Of a stretch of 64,000 nt of DNA, positions 46,136-58,760 are shown piece by piece. The notes below the pieces were generated by a model. It saw nothing but the letters and a program-made list of their open reading frames with translations, did no database searches and was not told where the DNA came from. Numbering within the stretch: position 1 is the stretch's first letter; every line of letters starts with the position of its first letter. The position numbers were made by a program, and so were the translations under genes. Source of the stretch: Mytilisepta virgata. Taxonomy: Eukaryota; Mollusca; Bivalvia; Mytilida; Mytilidae. The stretch is from the NCBI GenBank assembly GCA_028015205.1, contig CM051514.1, forward strand, positions 41,556,150-41,620,149, written 5' to 3'.

Positions 46136-46352
46136 GTGTTTTTTAATATTGGTTCATTTTTATGTTTCGGAGTTTAGTGTGCCGTCCATTTTGGTGAACT
46201 AGTATACTTTATTGTTTAGGGACCAGCTGAATCCCGCCTCCGGGTGCCGGATTTTCTCGCTGCGATAAAGACCCATTGTAGCCTTGAGCTGGTTTCTGCT
46301 CTTTGGTGGGGTTGTTGTCTCTTTGACACATTCCCCGTTTCCATTCTCTATT
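46136..46352 (-). repeat. Dispersed mussel-type repeat (GNGECVKE family), copy 2
   Basis: Minus-strand copy of 18325-18545 with the same AGAATGGAAACGGGGAATGT start and GGCGGGATTCAGCTGGTCCC block. It includes the frame IENGNGECVKETTTPPKS. Confidence 0.8.
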
Positions 46353-46544
46353 CTAATTTCATTTTTACTGTATCTCATGTGGTAAGCAGTAAAATTGTTT
46401 TTCTGTAAAATCAGAATAACGACCATTAAATATCAGTTTTACTTTTTGTTTCCTTTTGCCTTTTCCAATACTAAGGAGCTTCAAATTTTTAACAAGAGCA
46501 GATACATGTACTTTAAATTTAACTGTTACAAAATGTAAAATTTG

Positions 46545-46765
46545 CAATCTCCCTCGTGCATAGCTCTCTCCTTAGATGGCTTGGCATAACCCCTTTCTAT
46601 CATTTTAGCATAACCCCTTTCTATCATTTTGGCATTTTTGAATTTGGTCTACAACAGTTTGCATTAACTGTTTTGGTTTTAAATATTTTAGGTCTTTAGC
46701 ACAACTGATGAATCATTAATCTACAAAATATGCATCAAAATTGGTATAATATTTTTTTATTATAC
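46545..46765 (+). repeat. Dispersed repeat (TAGGTCTTTAGCACAAC family)
   Basis: Begins CCCTCGTGCATAGCTCTCTC. It contains a 27-base tandem duplication of GCATAACCCCTTTCTATCAT (46583 and 46610), then TTTTGGTTTTAAATATTTTA and the GCACAACTGATGA motif shared with 5690-5865. Confidence 0.68.
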
Positions 46766-48220
46766 AAACATGGAGTTGCTATATAAGTTTTGCTTCTACG
46801 GTTTGAACCATGTTGACTTACAGAAATATGCCCGATCCATGTTTGGAATGTTTTACGTTTAAGCACAACCACGGATTTTCCATCAAGAAATCAGTATATA
46901 TAGAATATTGGACACCGAGTAGACAACAGGAAATTCGCAGAAATGAATATGAACTTTAAACATAGTAAGTTGGATGTGTTGTTTAATTTTACGTTTTTTC
47001 AATTTCCAAATTTCCAAAATAAACAAAATGACTTACGTAAGGATATTGCCTTCAAGTCATCGGAAAAGACCGTCTTGAAGTCGCTTTTGAATTCTACGGA
47101 CGTGGACTTTTGCCACTTTGCCACTTGCATGTCATAATTAAAGCTTCCTCATCTTTGACGAAACAGTATAAATGGCATACAACCCCATGAATGTTTCTGG
47201 TCTGTGATAGATTATAAGAAAATACGAAAAGTATTCTTAATTTATCTAATTAGTTGAATGGCAACCTCTGAAATGCTGTATGTACTGACCAAGGCCGCAA
47301 ATTTTTTAGTTCGAAGTCTTTCGTCTACTGACTGTTATGTGGAATACTGAGTATTTTTTGCTGACTTTTTAAAAGTTATCTACCCCTTTGTTTTTGTGAC
47401 TTTTGTCGCTTTGACATTTATTATGTTCTTACATTTTATAAAACAGTTAAAAAGTAATGTTAAATCAACGTTATGGAAAGAATATATTGTTTTGAACATA
47501 TTACTCATTTAAAGTAACTGTAGATATTTTAATATACCCACTCGAGAATGATTTAATAATTGCAAGCCTATTTAAAAAGAAAAATCAACAAAAAACATAT
47601 TTGATTATCGCATAAGTTTCGACCAAAGTTTATTTATACAAGATAGTGTGTTGAAATACAGACTCGGTAATCATACATATAAAGATTGATGTAGAATGTG
47701 AATAGATTAACAGATTTAAGAGAAGAAAATCCCAATGGAATTGGTATGTCGTTGTTGACGTTTCTAGTGCTTTGACACAATTCTTAAGTAATCACATATT
47801 TTGCGAAAGTAGACTATCTATCATACATACACTTTATTATTTTTATAACATATCTGTATAATGTGTAACGTTCGCGTTCTAAGATAAATAACGTAATCTT
47901 TTTTATATAAGTATTGTCTTGCTTAGAAATGACGGTTTCTTTTCCAGCATTTTTTAAATGTTGATTTGTGAAAACACTTTTCTTAATATATAGTGAAAGC
48001 TAACTAAAGAATAAAGAAAATAACGTGTTCTTTTAATTTTAATGAATATAAAACATGATTTTTGGTATTGGCTCTAGTTATTTTACTGTCATTGTTTGAC
48101 TCATATACGAGACAGTTGCTTTTTTATGCAACTTTCATTTCACTATCCATTAAATGTCCCGATATTTCAGAATTCCGGTTTATCGTGCAGATTGTTTTTT
48201 CTTCCGTAAATGACCGTTTT
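46766..48220. other. Gene-free AT-rich interval
   Basis: The short plus frame at 46943-47137 has no recognisable domain. Confidence 0.5.
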
Positions 48221-48258
48221 CGAGTTGAGACGAGCTCACGTGAGCTCGTCTTAACTCG
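48221..48258. repeat. Near-perfect 38-bp palindrome
   Basis: CGAGTTGAGACGAGCTCAC is followed directly by its reverse complement with one mismatch. The centre is CACGTG (E-box) inside GAGCTCACGTGAGCTC. Confidence 0.95.
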
Positions 48259-48410
48259 GTATGACGTCCAATGAGAATCCTTAATACATTCGTTTATTGT
48301 GACTCTTGACCAATCAAACGTAACGTCACTATACCTTTTCGATTGTTCATACTGAAAATACATGGGAGTGCGGAGTGCGAGGCCTAAAACCCCTGTTTTT
48401 TTACGGAAGA

Positions 48411-48562
48411 AATAGGTACTTACACTCGTTCAAAAATGAAGAACTGGAAAATCTTCAACTCGTTTTTAAAATTCCACTCCGCTCCACTCGGGAAAGACGT
48501 GAATTTTAAAAACTCGTTGAAGATTTCCCAGTCTTCATTTTGAACTCGTATGGGAACCTATT
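48411..48562. mobile_element. Foldback element, ~65-base arms
   Basis: AATAGGTACTTACACTCGTT mirrors AACTCGTATGGGAACCTATT. Internally AAATCTTCAACTCGTTTTTA mirrors AAAAACTCGTTGAAGATTT around a CCGCTCCACTCGGG loop. Confidence 0.87.
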
Positions 48563-49479
48563 ATACTTTGTGCTAACGGAATCCTCTAATTGTGGAGATT
48601 ATTATATGTTATAAGATTGTCAATTCCCACGAACAGCATAAAGTAAGGAGTTGTTTCATTTACATTTACTAATTGTCGATATTTAGTCACAATACCAAAA
48701 GGAGGACAATAAAATTTGAAAACTGTTTTATACGTCAAAACATAGTAAATTCTGTACATAGATGCGCTTTTATTGATTTATTTTAACCATTTATGATTAG
48801 GAATCGTAATCATGATATAGTTGATTCACAATTGGACCTTTTGAATTTAATGTATAACAATATTTTTTGTCACAAGCCTAATGCAATCAGTTAACCGTCG
48901 ACTACTGACCGAATATTTTCTCCATCCTTCCTATTAAAGGTTTATATGTGACAAGTTAATCATTCGGATTTTTAATTTAATATCATAAGTCCTCAATTTT
49001 TTAATTTTAATTATTAATATTTTAGTACAGAATTTCTAATTTTAAATAAATTTTAAAAGGCTTTTATAGCACAGTACGAAGTATTCATTTAAAATTTATT
49101 TTATCTACATAATGAATCTTTACATTATAAATACATGTTGTCATTCAATGTCAGCTGTATTCTTTATTTTGGAGGATTGTAAGAATTCAGATAAATCCTT
49201 CTTTGATAAATATTATTGTAATGGTGATTTGATCCGATAAAACAAGCAAGGTTATAAGGATCTGTTTCCCTTTCATGTTCTGACATTAAAGTATTTTTTG
49301 AGAGTAAAATAAAAATAGAAAGTCCTTTTTTGAACCAGGTTTATAAATATTAAACTTGATTTATTCATAATTGACAAATAGTACACATAAACCACATTAG
49401 GACTCCTGCTAAGCAATAGCTTTAAAAGGTCTTTATCATTTTATGGTTATCTAATTTCGTGTGAGATATGAATATTGGC
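48563..49479. other. AT-rich interval
   Basis: No feature recognised. Confidence 0.5.
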
Positions 49480-49580
49480 ATTTGTTTGTTGTGTTCCATT
49501 CTCATGACATTTTCTTGCCTTTGTGTTTAGATTTCGATTTACGGACTTTCCCCACTGTTTCGGTATCCTTTGGCTTTATA
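49480..49580 (+). repeat. Dispersed repeat (TTTACGGACTTTCCCCAC family), copy 3
   Basis: TTCCATTCTCATGACATTTT, then GATTTCGATTTACGGACTTT and CCACTGTTTCGGTATCCTTT, match 43790-43870. Confidence 0.65.
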
Positions 49581-50307
49581 TATATAATTTCAAGCATTCA
49601 TATAAATATCTAAAATATAAATCTGGTAATTAAATTTGAACCAACCTAAGATATTAGAAAGACGACCTCCTACATGTACATTATCAGAATTTATACGATT
49701 TTGATCCGTCCTCAGTCAAACATAGTTATTGATCCTTTTAATATTTTTCAATCGTGATTAAATTTCGATCGTAGTATGTTAGACGAAAGTAGTAAAAACG
49801 AATTAAAAGAGAAATCTGAACGAAGGTCCGGTACTGAAAGCCACCCAAGACTTCTACCTGATTCAATACAACCAAGTCAAGACCATCGCGCTTTTATACA
49901 GACTTAAATATGTTTAATTAAATCATTTCATATATTGAATCTTCGAGGTGTCCACAGAATACCCCAAGGTTTTATAACACTGAGCAATCAACAGAAAGAA
50001 AACAAAGCAATATGTATCCTTTAATACTTTAAAAAGCTGACTTAGTTTTTAGTACCATTACGTATAAGGATAAAACAGAAGAAAATACAAGGTTGGAAAG
50101 TCTATATATTTAAACATGTTTGATATTTTCTCAAGAATGCAACAAAAAGATAGAACTTCACATGTGACTTTTCATATACCAATTGCTAATGGGGGGAATA
50201 AATTTAACAGTATGCACTTTTAATTAGCAAATTCACATTCTTGCAAAGAAACTATTTAATTTCAGATGTTAATTTTTACCAATGAGCAGGTAGTGTAGAA
50301 TGAACAA
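49581..50307. other. AT-rich interval
   Basis: No feature recognised. Confidence 0.5.
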
Positions 50308-50578
50308 GTAAAGTCAAGAAATACTAAAGGGATATTCAAAGGAGGGGAAAATAGAAAAAACTGACAAACTCCGGAGAACAACGAAGACAAGAACAAAATA
50401 ATACATAGTTAATTAGTTACAACTAAAAACTAAAAACATATGAACAACATGGACACCACAAAAAAAAAAAAAAAAAAAAAAAAAAAACAACGGGGTAGAC
50501 TCGGGTGCTCCTGAGGGGTAAGCAGTCTCTGCTTCCGGCAGGACACCTGCCATGATGCCCATGTCAATTAGTGAATCA
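50308..50578 (-). repeat. RT-element 3' tail, inverted, with expanded A run
   Basis: Close copy of 17336-17600 and 35875-36160. The short A run before CCGGGGG in those copies has become 28 A at 50460-50487 here. The minus-strand frame at 50413-50646 is tail sequence. Confidence 0.8.
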
Positions 50579-51244
50579 TGATATAGAAGTAATAATAATA
50601 ATAAAAACCAGAGACGTTTATACGTCTTTGGTGAATCATACATCATATATTATATATTTTCAAAACTGTTTCTTGTCTCCTATAAGTCCCAAGAAGAAAA
50701 GCACATACGAATCAAACTGAACAATTAAAATTTGAAAAAAGGAAGATGAGATCTCTCTTTAAAGATGACTTTATTTGGATATCATATCTAACATGATGGA
50801 AATTTGCTTGTGTAGAAGTTGCAAAGTAGGAAAACTAACGTCATTGGGGGGATATGAAAACGAAAGAGCGAGAAAATAGGTCGTACACAATATAAAAAAA
50901 ATATCATTTGGCCCCGACTTCAGTGAACTTTTAGCAATTTATCAAACTTTGAATAAGTACCTTCTGAACCATGATTGAACGTTAATAGAACTGAAATAAA
51001 CCAATTTCATTAACCAACGAAATTGATACTCTAGAAAATAACTTTTAATTCATGATATATGTTAAGTGAATTTGGTATATGCACATGTGATGATCGATTC
51101 CTTTTAGACCTTACCATATCACAAACGTTGGTGATATCATATCATATTATTAGGATTTGGATATCATCAATGTATAAACAAACCGTTATCAGAGTAAACA
51201 AAACATATCAGATAATGTTACGATTAGGTCATATTACAGTTATT
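50579..51244. other. AT-rich interval
   Basis: No feature recognised. Confidence 0.5.
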
Positions 51245-51332
51245 TCGGGTAATTCTGCGCATCGTCCTATTCGGCGCATTAACACGAAAATGATTTGAAT
51301 GTGCCGAATAAACGCTGCGCCTAATTACCCGA
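51245..51332. repeat. Inverted repeat with TCGGGTAATT arms
   Basis: TCGGGTAATT, GCGCA and ATTCGGCGCAT on the left mirror ATGTGCCGAAT, GCGC and AATTACCCGA on the right, around an 18-base loop. Confidence 0.85.
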
Positions 51333-51564
51333 CACAATAGTAATATCATATATGTGTTAATGACGTTAAAAAATTTAATTTCATTGTTAATAGACTAAAT
51401 ATAATTTTAAAAAAGTATATACATGTATATATATATTTATGACAAACATATATTCTAACAATGTTGTTACATTGGTGGACATGTTTACTTTTTAATTCCA
51501 CGAATGTTTATTTTTTCCAAAGTTATCGATTTAAAAGAAGACCTAGAGTAGCTTTATCGTAATA

Positions 51565-51680
51565 TATCAGTGTTTATTTGTTGTGCTTGTGGTTGTTCAT
51601 TTGTCTTCTCGGGTTTTATCTGTCTAATGGATTACATTTTTTATTGTTCCTTCGGTATATCTGTCCTCTTTAAATAATAA
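51565..51680 (+). repeat. RT-element tail fragment
   Basis: GTGTTTATTTGTTGTGCTTG, then CTCGGGTTTTATCTGTCTAA and ATGGATTACATTTTTTATTG, match 4150-4250 and 45010-45120. Confidence 0.72.
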
Positions 51681-52276
51681 ATAAAATAAAAGCAATAAAT
51701 AAAAATAAAATAGGCCTTTTAAGATTTAAAACGGCATTTGAAAAGGAACGTTTTCTAAAACTTTATATTGTATCAGACATTTTTGACAACACCATAATTT
51801 CAACTAGCAGTCTTTTCAAAACCAATTAAACAAATCGAACAGACTGACGTAATCATTACGTAAGAATATTGTAAGTTTGATAATCATTTTATTGTAATAC
51901 AAGCAACAGGATATTCGCATGGACCAAAAAATTCAACGCATTGGTAGTGCTATTATTTGTTAATTGAAATTCATTGTTTTCTTAAACGTTTAAACATAAT
52001 TAAAAGGAACCCTATGCTTTGATCTGCTGCTTTTTATGACCCAATTAGTTTTTCATGTACATTTGCATACACATGCATTTCATCTTATTTCATAATAACT
52101 TACATCAATTTTTGTTGTAGATATGTTCAAAATCTAGGTTTTTTTATTTTAAATCTTTGATTACATTCATTGCATCGCGTACGGCTATCGAGAATATAAT
52201 GTAGAAAAACAATATGTTGTCATTTTCTGTTCATTTATATTAAGTTTTTTTTCCAAATTAAGGAATTTTGGAAAAA
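51681..52276. other. AT-rich interval
   Basis: No feature recognised. Confidence 0.5.
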
Positions 52277-52362
52277 ATTGTGTTTGGTTTGGTTTGACGT
52301 GCTAATCGTGACTGCAAATAAGGACTTGCATTCATTATTAACACGTCAAACCAAACATAATT
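52277..52362. repeat. Inverted repeat TTTGGTTTGACGTG
   Basis: AATTGTGTTTGGTTTGGTTTGACGTG-type left arm against CACGTCAAACCAAACATAATT on the right, with a loop of about 40 bases. Confidence 0.8.
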
Positions 52363-54121
52363 CAAACCGTTGCGAAACTATATTTTGGGCGTAATTATAA
52401 TTAACTGAGCGTTCACACCGAAAGGCACAGTCCTGAACCGCTCTGATCAGTTCCATAGAAATGAATAATCACTTTCAATTATAGATCATCAAAATCAATT
52501 TCGATAGATAAAGTTTCACCTAAACATTGAAACCGTAGTCATAACCATTTTTGTATCAAACTTTAAAAGCTGAAATTTACCTCAGAAACTCAATCCAAGA
52601 AATCATCAAACAATTAGGATAATGCATTTAATCTAGCATAAAAATAAATTGTATTGTATCGTCATTTTAACTTTGTCAAGTTTATAATAACAATTGAAAA
52701 CCGATTAGAATGTATTAACTGTTTATAATCTACAATATATTGACAAATTATTACCTCTTTGATAAAAAAAGTTAAAATTACAATCACACTGTTGATTATA
52801 TTGGATACTGTTACCACTTGTATCGAGAAATGATTGATTTGTTTAATATAAAAACGCCATTTAGTTAGCTGTAGTCATTAGCTGTTGAACCAGTAGATTC
52901 TACTCATTTGGACAGTAACTGTGTTGCGCCACCGATAGAGCTACATGTGGAGGTTAATTTCTGAGACTGCCAAGTTAGCTCAATTGTCAGTATCTTTTTG
53001 ATATTCTTAATCGACGAGCTAATTAGGATTAATTTCCAGATAGCAGGTAAGTTTATTACCTCTTTAACACATGGGATGATTTGTTTTTTTATAATAAATT
53101 AAATGATTTTTGGCTTTAATTATATTTAATTTGAAATTAGTTTTAAATGAAGGAACCAACCAGACTTACTTATTCACTTTAAATAAATTGTTTTCAATTA
53201 AGATTTCTTAGAAGACAATATTTTTAGCCAGCTTTCAACATTTTGTCTTATCTATATCTGCAACTGCAGTGTATATTCCCTCAGGACTTTGTTTCTTCTT
53301 CACGCTAAGTTATTTCTTAAACACTGAAGATTGTACCTATTAATATATAAACATTTTGAGAAATTAATAATGTTAATAATAATTCGAAAAATGCTTCTGA
53401 ATGAACATTGCCACAATAAATATTGGCTTGAAGTTTTTGTTTGTAACATTCTAAAATACACTTATTAGAAGTAGTATACATGTAATTAATCCTGCATTAT
53501 AGTTTACTCCGTAAAAAATAGCAATAATACTGCGTGCAAAGCTTTCCCAATTTAAAGTAGCACAAATTTCGTATTTTCGATTAGTATTCATTTTGATTAC
53601 CTTTAATCATTTACGACCTTGTGACTATAAAAAGGTGAACCTGTACCTCTTTCTCTATTGTCAATAGTAAACGGTCGTACCATCGGAAATGATCGCTTTA
53701 TTAAAGGGTAAAATATGTAAGAATGATTCAAAGTCTAGTTACGAATTGATGTCCTTATATACGTCACGGGACATGCCTCTTCCCTGGATTTTCCCCCTAA
53801 AAATGGACATAGTTACCCCGTCACATGCCATATGTACCTGAACCAAGCCACAATCCTGTTTTTATAGTTTCTGTCCTTTGTCTACACATCGTTATTAGTT
53901 TGTTGCGTCAAATACCTTATTTTGGATTTTGCGGTTACTTCTACTGATTTGTTTCTGGGACCATTTAGTGCCTACCTAGTGGTGGTAGCAATTGCCAATT
54001 GATAAACACCACACGATAATGTAAACTTGTTCAGTCATGTAGGGATGTTGACGATTATCCGTTTCTTTACATTCTCATACGTTTTGACGAAATGTCATTT
54101 GTGAGTCTTGAAAAGTTTTTG
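52363..54121. other. Gene-free AT-rich interval
   Basis: No exon recognised. 52870-53045 is slightly less AT-rich and carries AG/GT sites but no long frame. Confidence 0.45.
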
Positions 54122-54336
54122 TACTGTGTGTATGTTTCTACTGTGTGTATGTTTCTACTGTGTGTATGTTTTCTACTGTGTGTATGTTTTCTAATGTGTG
54201 TATGTTTCTACTGTATGTTTCTACTGTGTGTATGTTTTCTACTGTGTGTATGTTTCTACTGTATGTTTCTACTGTGGGTATGTTCTCTACTGTGTGTATG
54301 TTTCTACTGTTATGTTTCTACTGTGTGTATGTTTTC
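54122..54336. repeat. 17/18-bp minisatellite TGTGTATGTTTCTACTG
   Basis: About twelve units with length variants (a T insertion before CTAC, a missing TGTG). All three plus frames stay open across it (VSTVCMF, FLLCVCF), so the frames at 54092-54430 are repeat artefacts. Confidence 0.93.
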
Positions 54337-57234
54337 TTTTGCAACGTCGTCTAAATATATTCGTATTTGGTTTTTGTCTAAATTTAAGGTCAAGTTGTTG
54401 ACTGTAGAGATGAAATTCCTTTACTATTAGTACATCATATATCAAACAATGATATTATAAGATGATAGAGATTCAACAAATGAATACTCGAGTTGGCATT
54501 TTCTACAGATGTTATATGTAACCTTTGTAATACGGTTTCTAGGTATTCCTAATATTTATCATAATATGTATACAATTTGCGTTGTTTATAATTAAACAAT
54601 TTTAGATTATCATTTTTTTCTGTGATTTCGGGTGCTTGTTATAAGATATAAGAGTGCAAGGAAAAACGAAAAACACAATGGAGGGGGAGGGGGGATTAGA
54701 ACCTCATTCAACCGATATACACAATATTTTTATTTAAAATTTATCATGGTGAACTGGTTTAGATATCTGAGATAACATGAATTGTAAGTATTTATTGTAA
54801 ACCAATATTTAACTAATTTCCAGTTAGTTGTTACTATTAAATAGTTTTTTAAAGAATTTTTATTTGTCTCCCAAAAAACTGCACACTTGACAAATGTTCT
54901 AATATTCAAATGGCCATAGGAACTATAGAGCCTGTATGATTGGTCTAGAATCTAACCCTTGTTTCATTTCGCCTAAATATTGGTATTGAACCTAACCCTA
55001 GTTTCATTTTACCTGAAGATTGGTTTCACCCACAAATCTCGTTATTAAAGCCTGTAAGATGCTAAAACTTTATTTTAACCAACGTTTGAAGCATAAATAC
55101 TTTTGCAATAAACATTTAAGTTTTCTGACAATTTATTCTGATATGAATCTTTAAAAAAATGTCTTATGAGGATTTGAATTCTGGTTCTTTCAATTTTGAT
55201 CCTGTTACGGAATTATCTAGAAGAAAACAAGGAAAAATTACTATCAATTCATTTGTTATAAAATTTAGATAGAACAAAGTATTTCTTTCTAAGATGATAC
55301 AAGTTTTTATATTCTGTTTGTTTCAAAAGTAGTGTGGGAATCTGAAATAGTAGAACAAATAAAAAAAGCACAGGGCTTTTCACAAGGAAGATATTCATAT
55401 GTGTCAAAATATTTCCAAATCGCAATTAACACAGGCTGTTACTCAGGCTGTTACTCGCCGACAATGTGACGGAAAAGGACAATGCCTATTCTTCCGGAGC
55501 GTCAGTAAAACTTTGAGTAGAAGTTTCATGACAAATATCGAAATACTAAAGCAGCTGGGCTTTAAATGCTCTTAAGGTCTTGAATCCACCAGAAGAGGAA
55601 TTAATTCCGGGAATCCACTATGTGGCCTAAACAAACAATCCATGATATGTACCTATTCTGGTGCACTTTATCAGTATAATTTAACAATTTATGAAAATGT
55701 CAATTTAGAGCGCCAAGCAGTTAAAAAATGTAGATCAAATGAGCTCTTAATAAAAACATTGAAGAATGGAAAAACAACATTTCAACATTATAAACGAAGC
55801 GAATGTTAATTGAAATCATTTGAAGTTTAAAATAAAGATGTTTTAAGTACAATTGAAAATCAGCGTTTCTATCTGTTTTGTTTACCTTGACTTATTATAA
55901 ACCAGTTAGTACTTTCAGTAAATAATCTGTCAGTTAACAACTACTTGTGACGGCTTTAAATAGAAAGTATGTAATATTAATACACTTATATCAAGACTAG
56001 ATATCAGCTGTAAAATTGTACTCTCTCATACCAATTTTTACGACCATGTCCGCAAACATGTTCTGTTATATGGTAGATCAAGGCTTACAGGTTCTTTCCG
56101 AAACTTTAGAAGAGATGGACTTCTGGATAAGAGCTTACCTAAACACAATCTGCCTTATTCTTTCGTCTTGACGTCACTTCAGAACTTCTCTTTGCTTTCG
56201 GCACTCCTTTATCCATGGTCATGTTTCTTCAGCCATGGCTTACCTAACCTAACCTTAATAATATTTGACAAGCAGTTTAATTTTATGATTAAAGTATATT
56301 TTTCTGGTTTTTAACGTCGTACGTATTCTTCATTTTACAACAGTATGCCCTATCGACAAACATCAATTAAAGCTTTGTTTAAGTTATATAAATCATTCAT
56401 TTGATACATTTCGGTAAAGCATGAATTTAAACTTACAAACTTGTTGATTGCTTCAAAACTAAGTTCACGTAATGTTTATTTCTGATGCAGATTAACCTTA
56501 TTGTTACTCTTTCAGCAATAAAACGGATAATGAAAATACAAATTTAATTCAAGTTCTGTATTTGTCGTTGATTTGTTTAATCATTGTCAAATATCCGAAC
56601 AGTTTTTTGAACCTTAGGTTTTTTTCAGTTGATATTCCTATGAACGCCACCAATTTATCTAGAGTTCTAATTTTTCGTTACTGACACAGTAATTTATTTT
56701 TTTTATCAAATAATTCCCAAAATACTTGAATGTAATCGACAGGCCCAAGGCTGTGAATAGTCGATTTCTTGTAATCGCAGAGGATTAGAATAGAATACAC
56801 AAATATTGTTTTTATATAGAGATATAGAGAAAACTCTTGTTTTTAATTAAAATGTAATCACCCAGAGATCGTGATGAAACCACTGTCGTACTACTTTTGT
56901 CTGATAGGAAAACTCTCACAATACTACCACAAACAAGCTTGTTTTTATATTCCATAATTACTTCTATATATTATCAGCGGTTCTCAACAATCTCTGTTTT
57001 TGAAAAGGTAATTTCTTAGAACTTAATACGAATTTGACGAAATAATGTATTTGTCTTCTTACTTCAGATGTACTCTAAATTTGTGAATTTGTGACGCAAT
57101 TTTCAGTGTGACAGTATAGACATATTTGATTGTTTTTTTATATTACAATATGTTAAATAATAAGCAGTTATATTGCAGAGAGAGTATTTATTCCCAAAAT
57201 GACAAATTCTTTAATAAAAATTTTGATGCAGAAG
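54337..57234. other. Gene-free AT-rich interval
   Basis: Includes a 14-base duplication CAGGCTGTTACT at 55433-55458. The block at 55530-55650 (ATATCGAAATACT, GTCTTGAATCCACC) resembles 57475-57550. No exon recognised. Confidence 0.45.
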
Positions 57235-57600
57235 TTATGCATATTTCGTCGATTTACGACTCATCGGATATGCTCAAGGCCATAAAATGTTGAAAACCAA
57301 AACAATGAACCAATACGTTGAAGAGAAAATTTAAAAAAAATTCCAAAATGACCAATAAGAAAAAGCCAAAACCATCTAAGGAGAGAGCTAAGCACGAGGA
57401 AGATACTCCTCATTTTTTCACTAAATTTAACGTTCATGTGAGAGTAAATTTAAAGAATTAATTCCGGACTAATATCGAAATACTGGCTACAGAGCTTTTA
57501 ATAAACCCGTTGACTTTGAATCCCTGTTAGAGGGATAAAGGTTTTAATCAACGTTCGTAAATAGACGAAATAAGCATATCTTATGCATCGATAAAGATAT
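57235..57600 (-). repeat. Dispersed repeat (GGCCTTGAGCATATCCGATG family), inverted
   Basis: On the minus strand CATTTTATGGCCTTGAGCAT then ATCCGATGAGTCGTAAATCG corresponds to 5770-5840, in a form closer to the usual mussel version. Confidence 0.68.
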
Positions 57601-57915
57601 CTGTGGATCCTGTGGAATGTTGTTGCATTAACTCTTTCGAATAATCGCACATTCTAATAATTTTATATATTTAACATAACTTTATATCAGATAGACTTAA
57701 TGAGGTATACTGTGTACCTTGGTCAAGGCGATCAACAAGTTACTAGTTAAGTACTTTGACTGCACAAAAAAATTGACCTGATGGAATTTGCCGTTTTCTG
57801 GTGTAAATCAACCATGAGAATTAATCAATTTTCAGTATAAGCACTTTATACATGTACATATAAGTTGTCGGCATAAAAAACTCAGATATTCACGATATAG
57901 AAACAATCACTATAG

Positions 57916-58230
57916 TTGGTCGTTTTTTATTTAAAGTTCGCACAAATAATTTTTAGGATTACAAACATGATAGGTATGTTGTTTGTTCCAGCTAACAAAT
58001 ATTATTACAATATGCTCTGTTCTGCGATGTCATCGGATAAGCGTCAGCGTGGCCTTAAAGACCAGTCAATGAATCAATGTAATAAAAAACTAAGTATGTT
58101 GCGAGAAACAGCTCATGCGACAATAGATAACAAGGAAAATAAATGGAAATGGCGAGCTGTCAAAAAGGGCATAAAACGACTTAAATGTATAAAAACACAA
58201 GTCGAAAAAAAAACAAATATAAAATCGTAA
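57916..58230 (+). other. Unassigned 104-codon frame inside an inverted repeat
   Basis: The open frame includes a basic C-terminal part (KWKWRAVKKGIKRLKCIKTQ, VEKKTNIKS). No family is recognised. An acceptor-like AATAATTTTTAG lies at about 57945-57956. The last 110 bases are repeated inverted just downstream (58265-58398), so the frame probably belongs to a duplicated or foldback element and not to a host exon. Confidence 0.3.
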
Positions 58231-58398
58231 AAAAAACCATAATCAAACTAAAATGTTAAAAATACCCTTTTTGTTTGTTTGTTTTTCCGATTTTTTATTT
58301 GGCTTTATCTACTTGTGTGTTTTATACATTTAAGTAGTTTTATGCCCCTTTAGACAGATAATCATTTCCATTTATTTTCCTTAATTGTTATCAATACA
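58117..58398. repeat. Inverted repeat, ~110-base arms
   Basis: AGGAAAATAAATGGAAAT and GGGCATAAAACGACTTAAAT followed by GTATAAAAACACAAGT on the left recur as the reverse complement on the right (GCCCCTTTAGACAGATAATC segment diverged). The loop is short and AT-rich. Confidence 0.82.
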
Positions 58399-58760
58399 TT
58401 ATGTAATACATTGTATCTCCGCCTCATGTACATATATTTAGTCAGGGAGAAGAGAACCAAACGATATATACAAATTAAATATTAAATATTTACACATTCA
58501 AATAACTTTTTATTGAAAGTAATGGAAAACATTCAATATGTTAAACTAAGTTCTTTTCATGCTTTTTAAAACGAAATTATATGTACAAAAATTAAATAGA
58601 ATTTATTGTGTTGAAATATCAATAAAATATTCATTTGAAAGTATGTGTACTAATTGTTAAAAGTTACAAACCATTGTTAGTATCCAATACATTTCATTAA
58701 ACATTCGAGATTTATTAAGTATATAATTTTAATTCATTTTCTCAAGAAATAAGAGATATA
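58399..58760. other. AT-rich interval
   Basis: No feature recognised. Confidence 0.5.
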
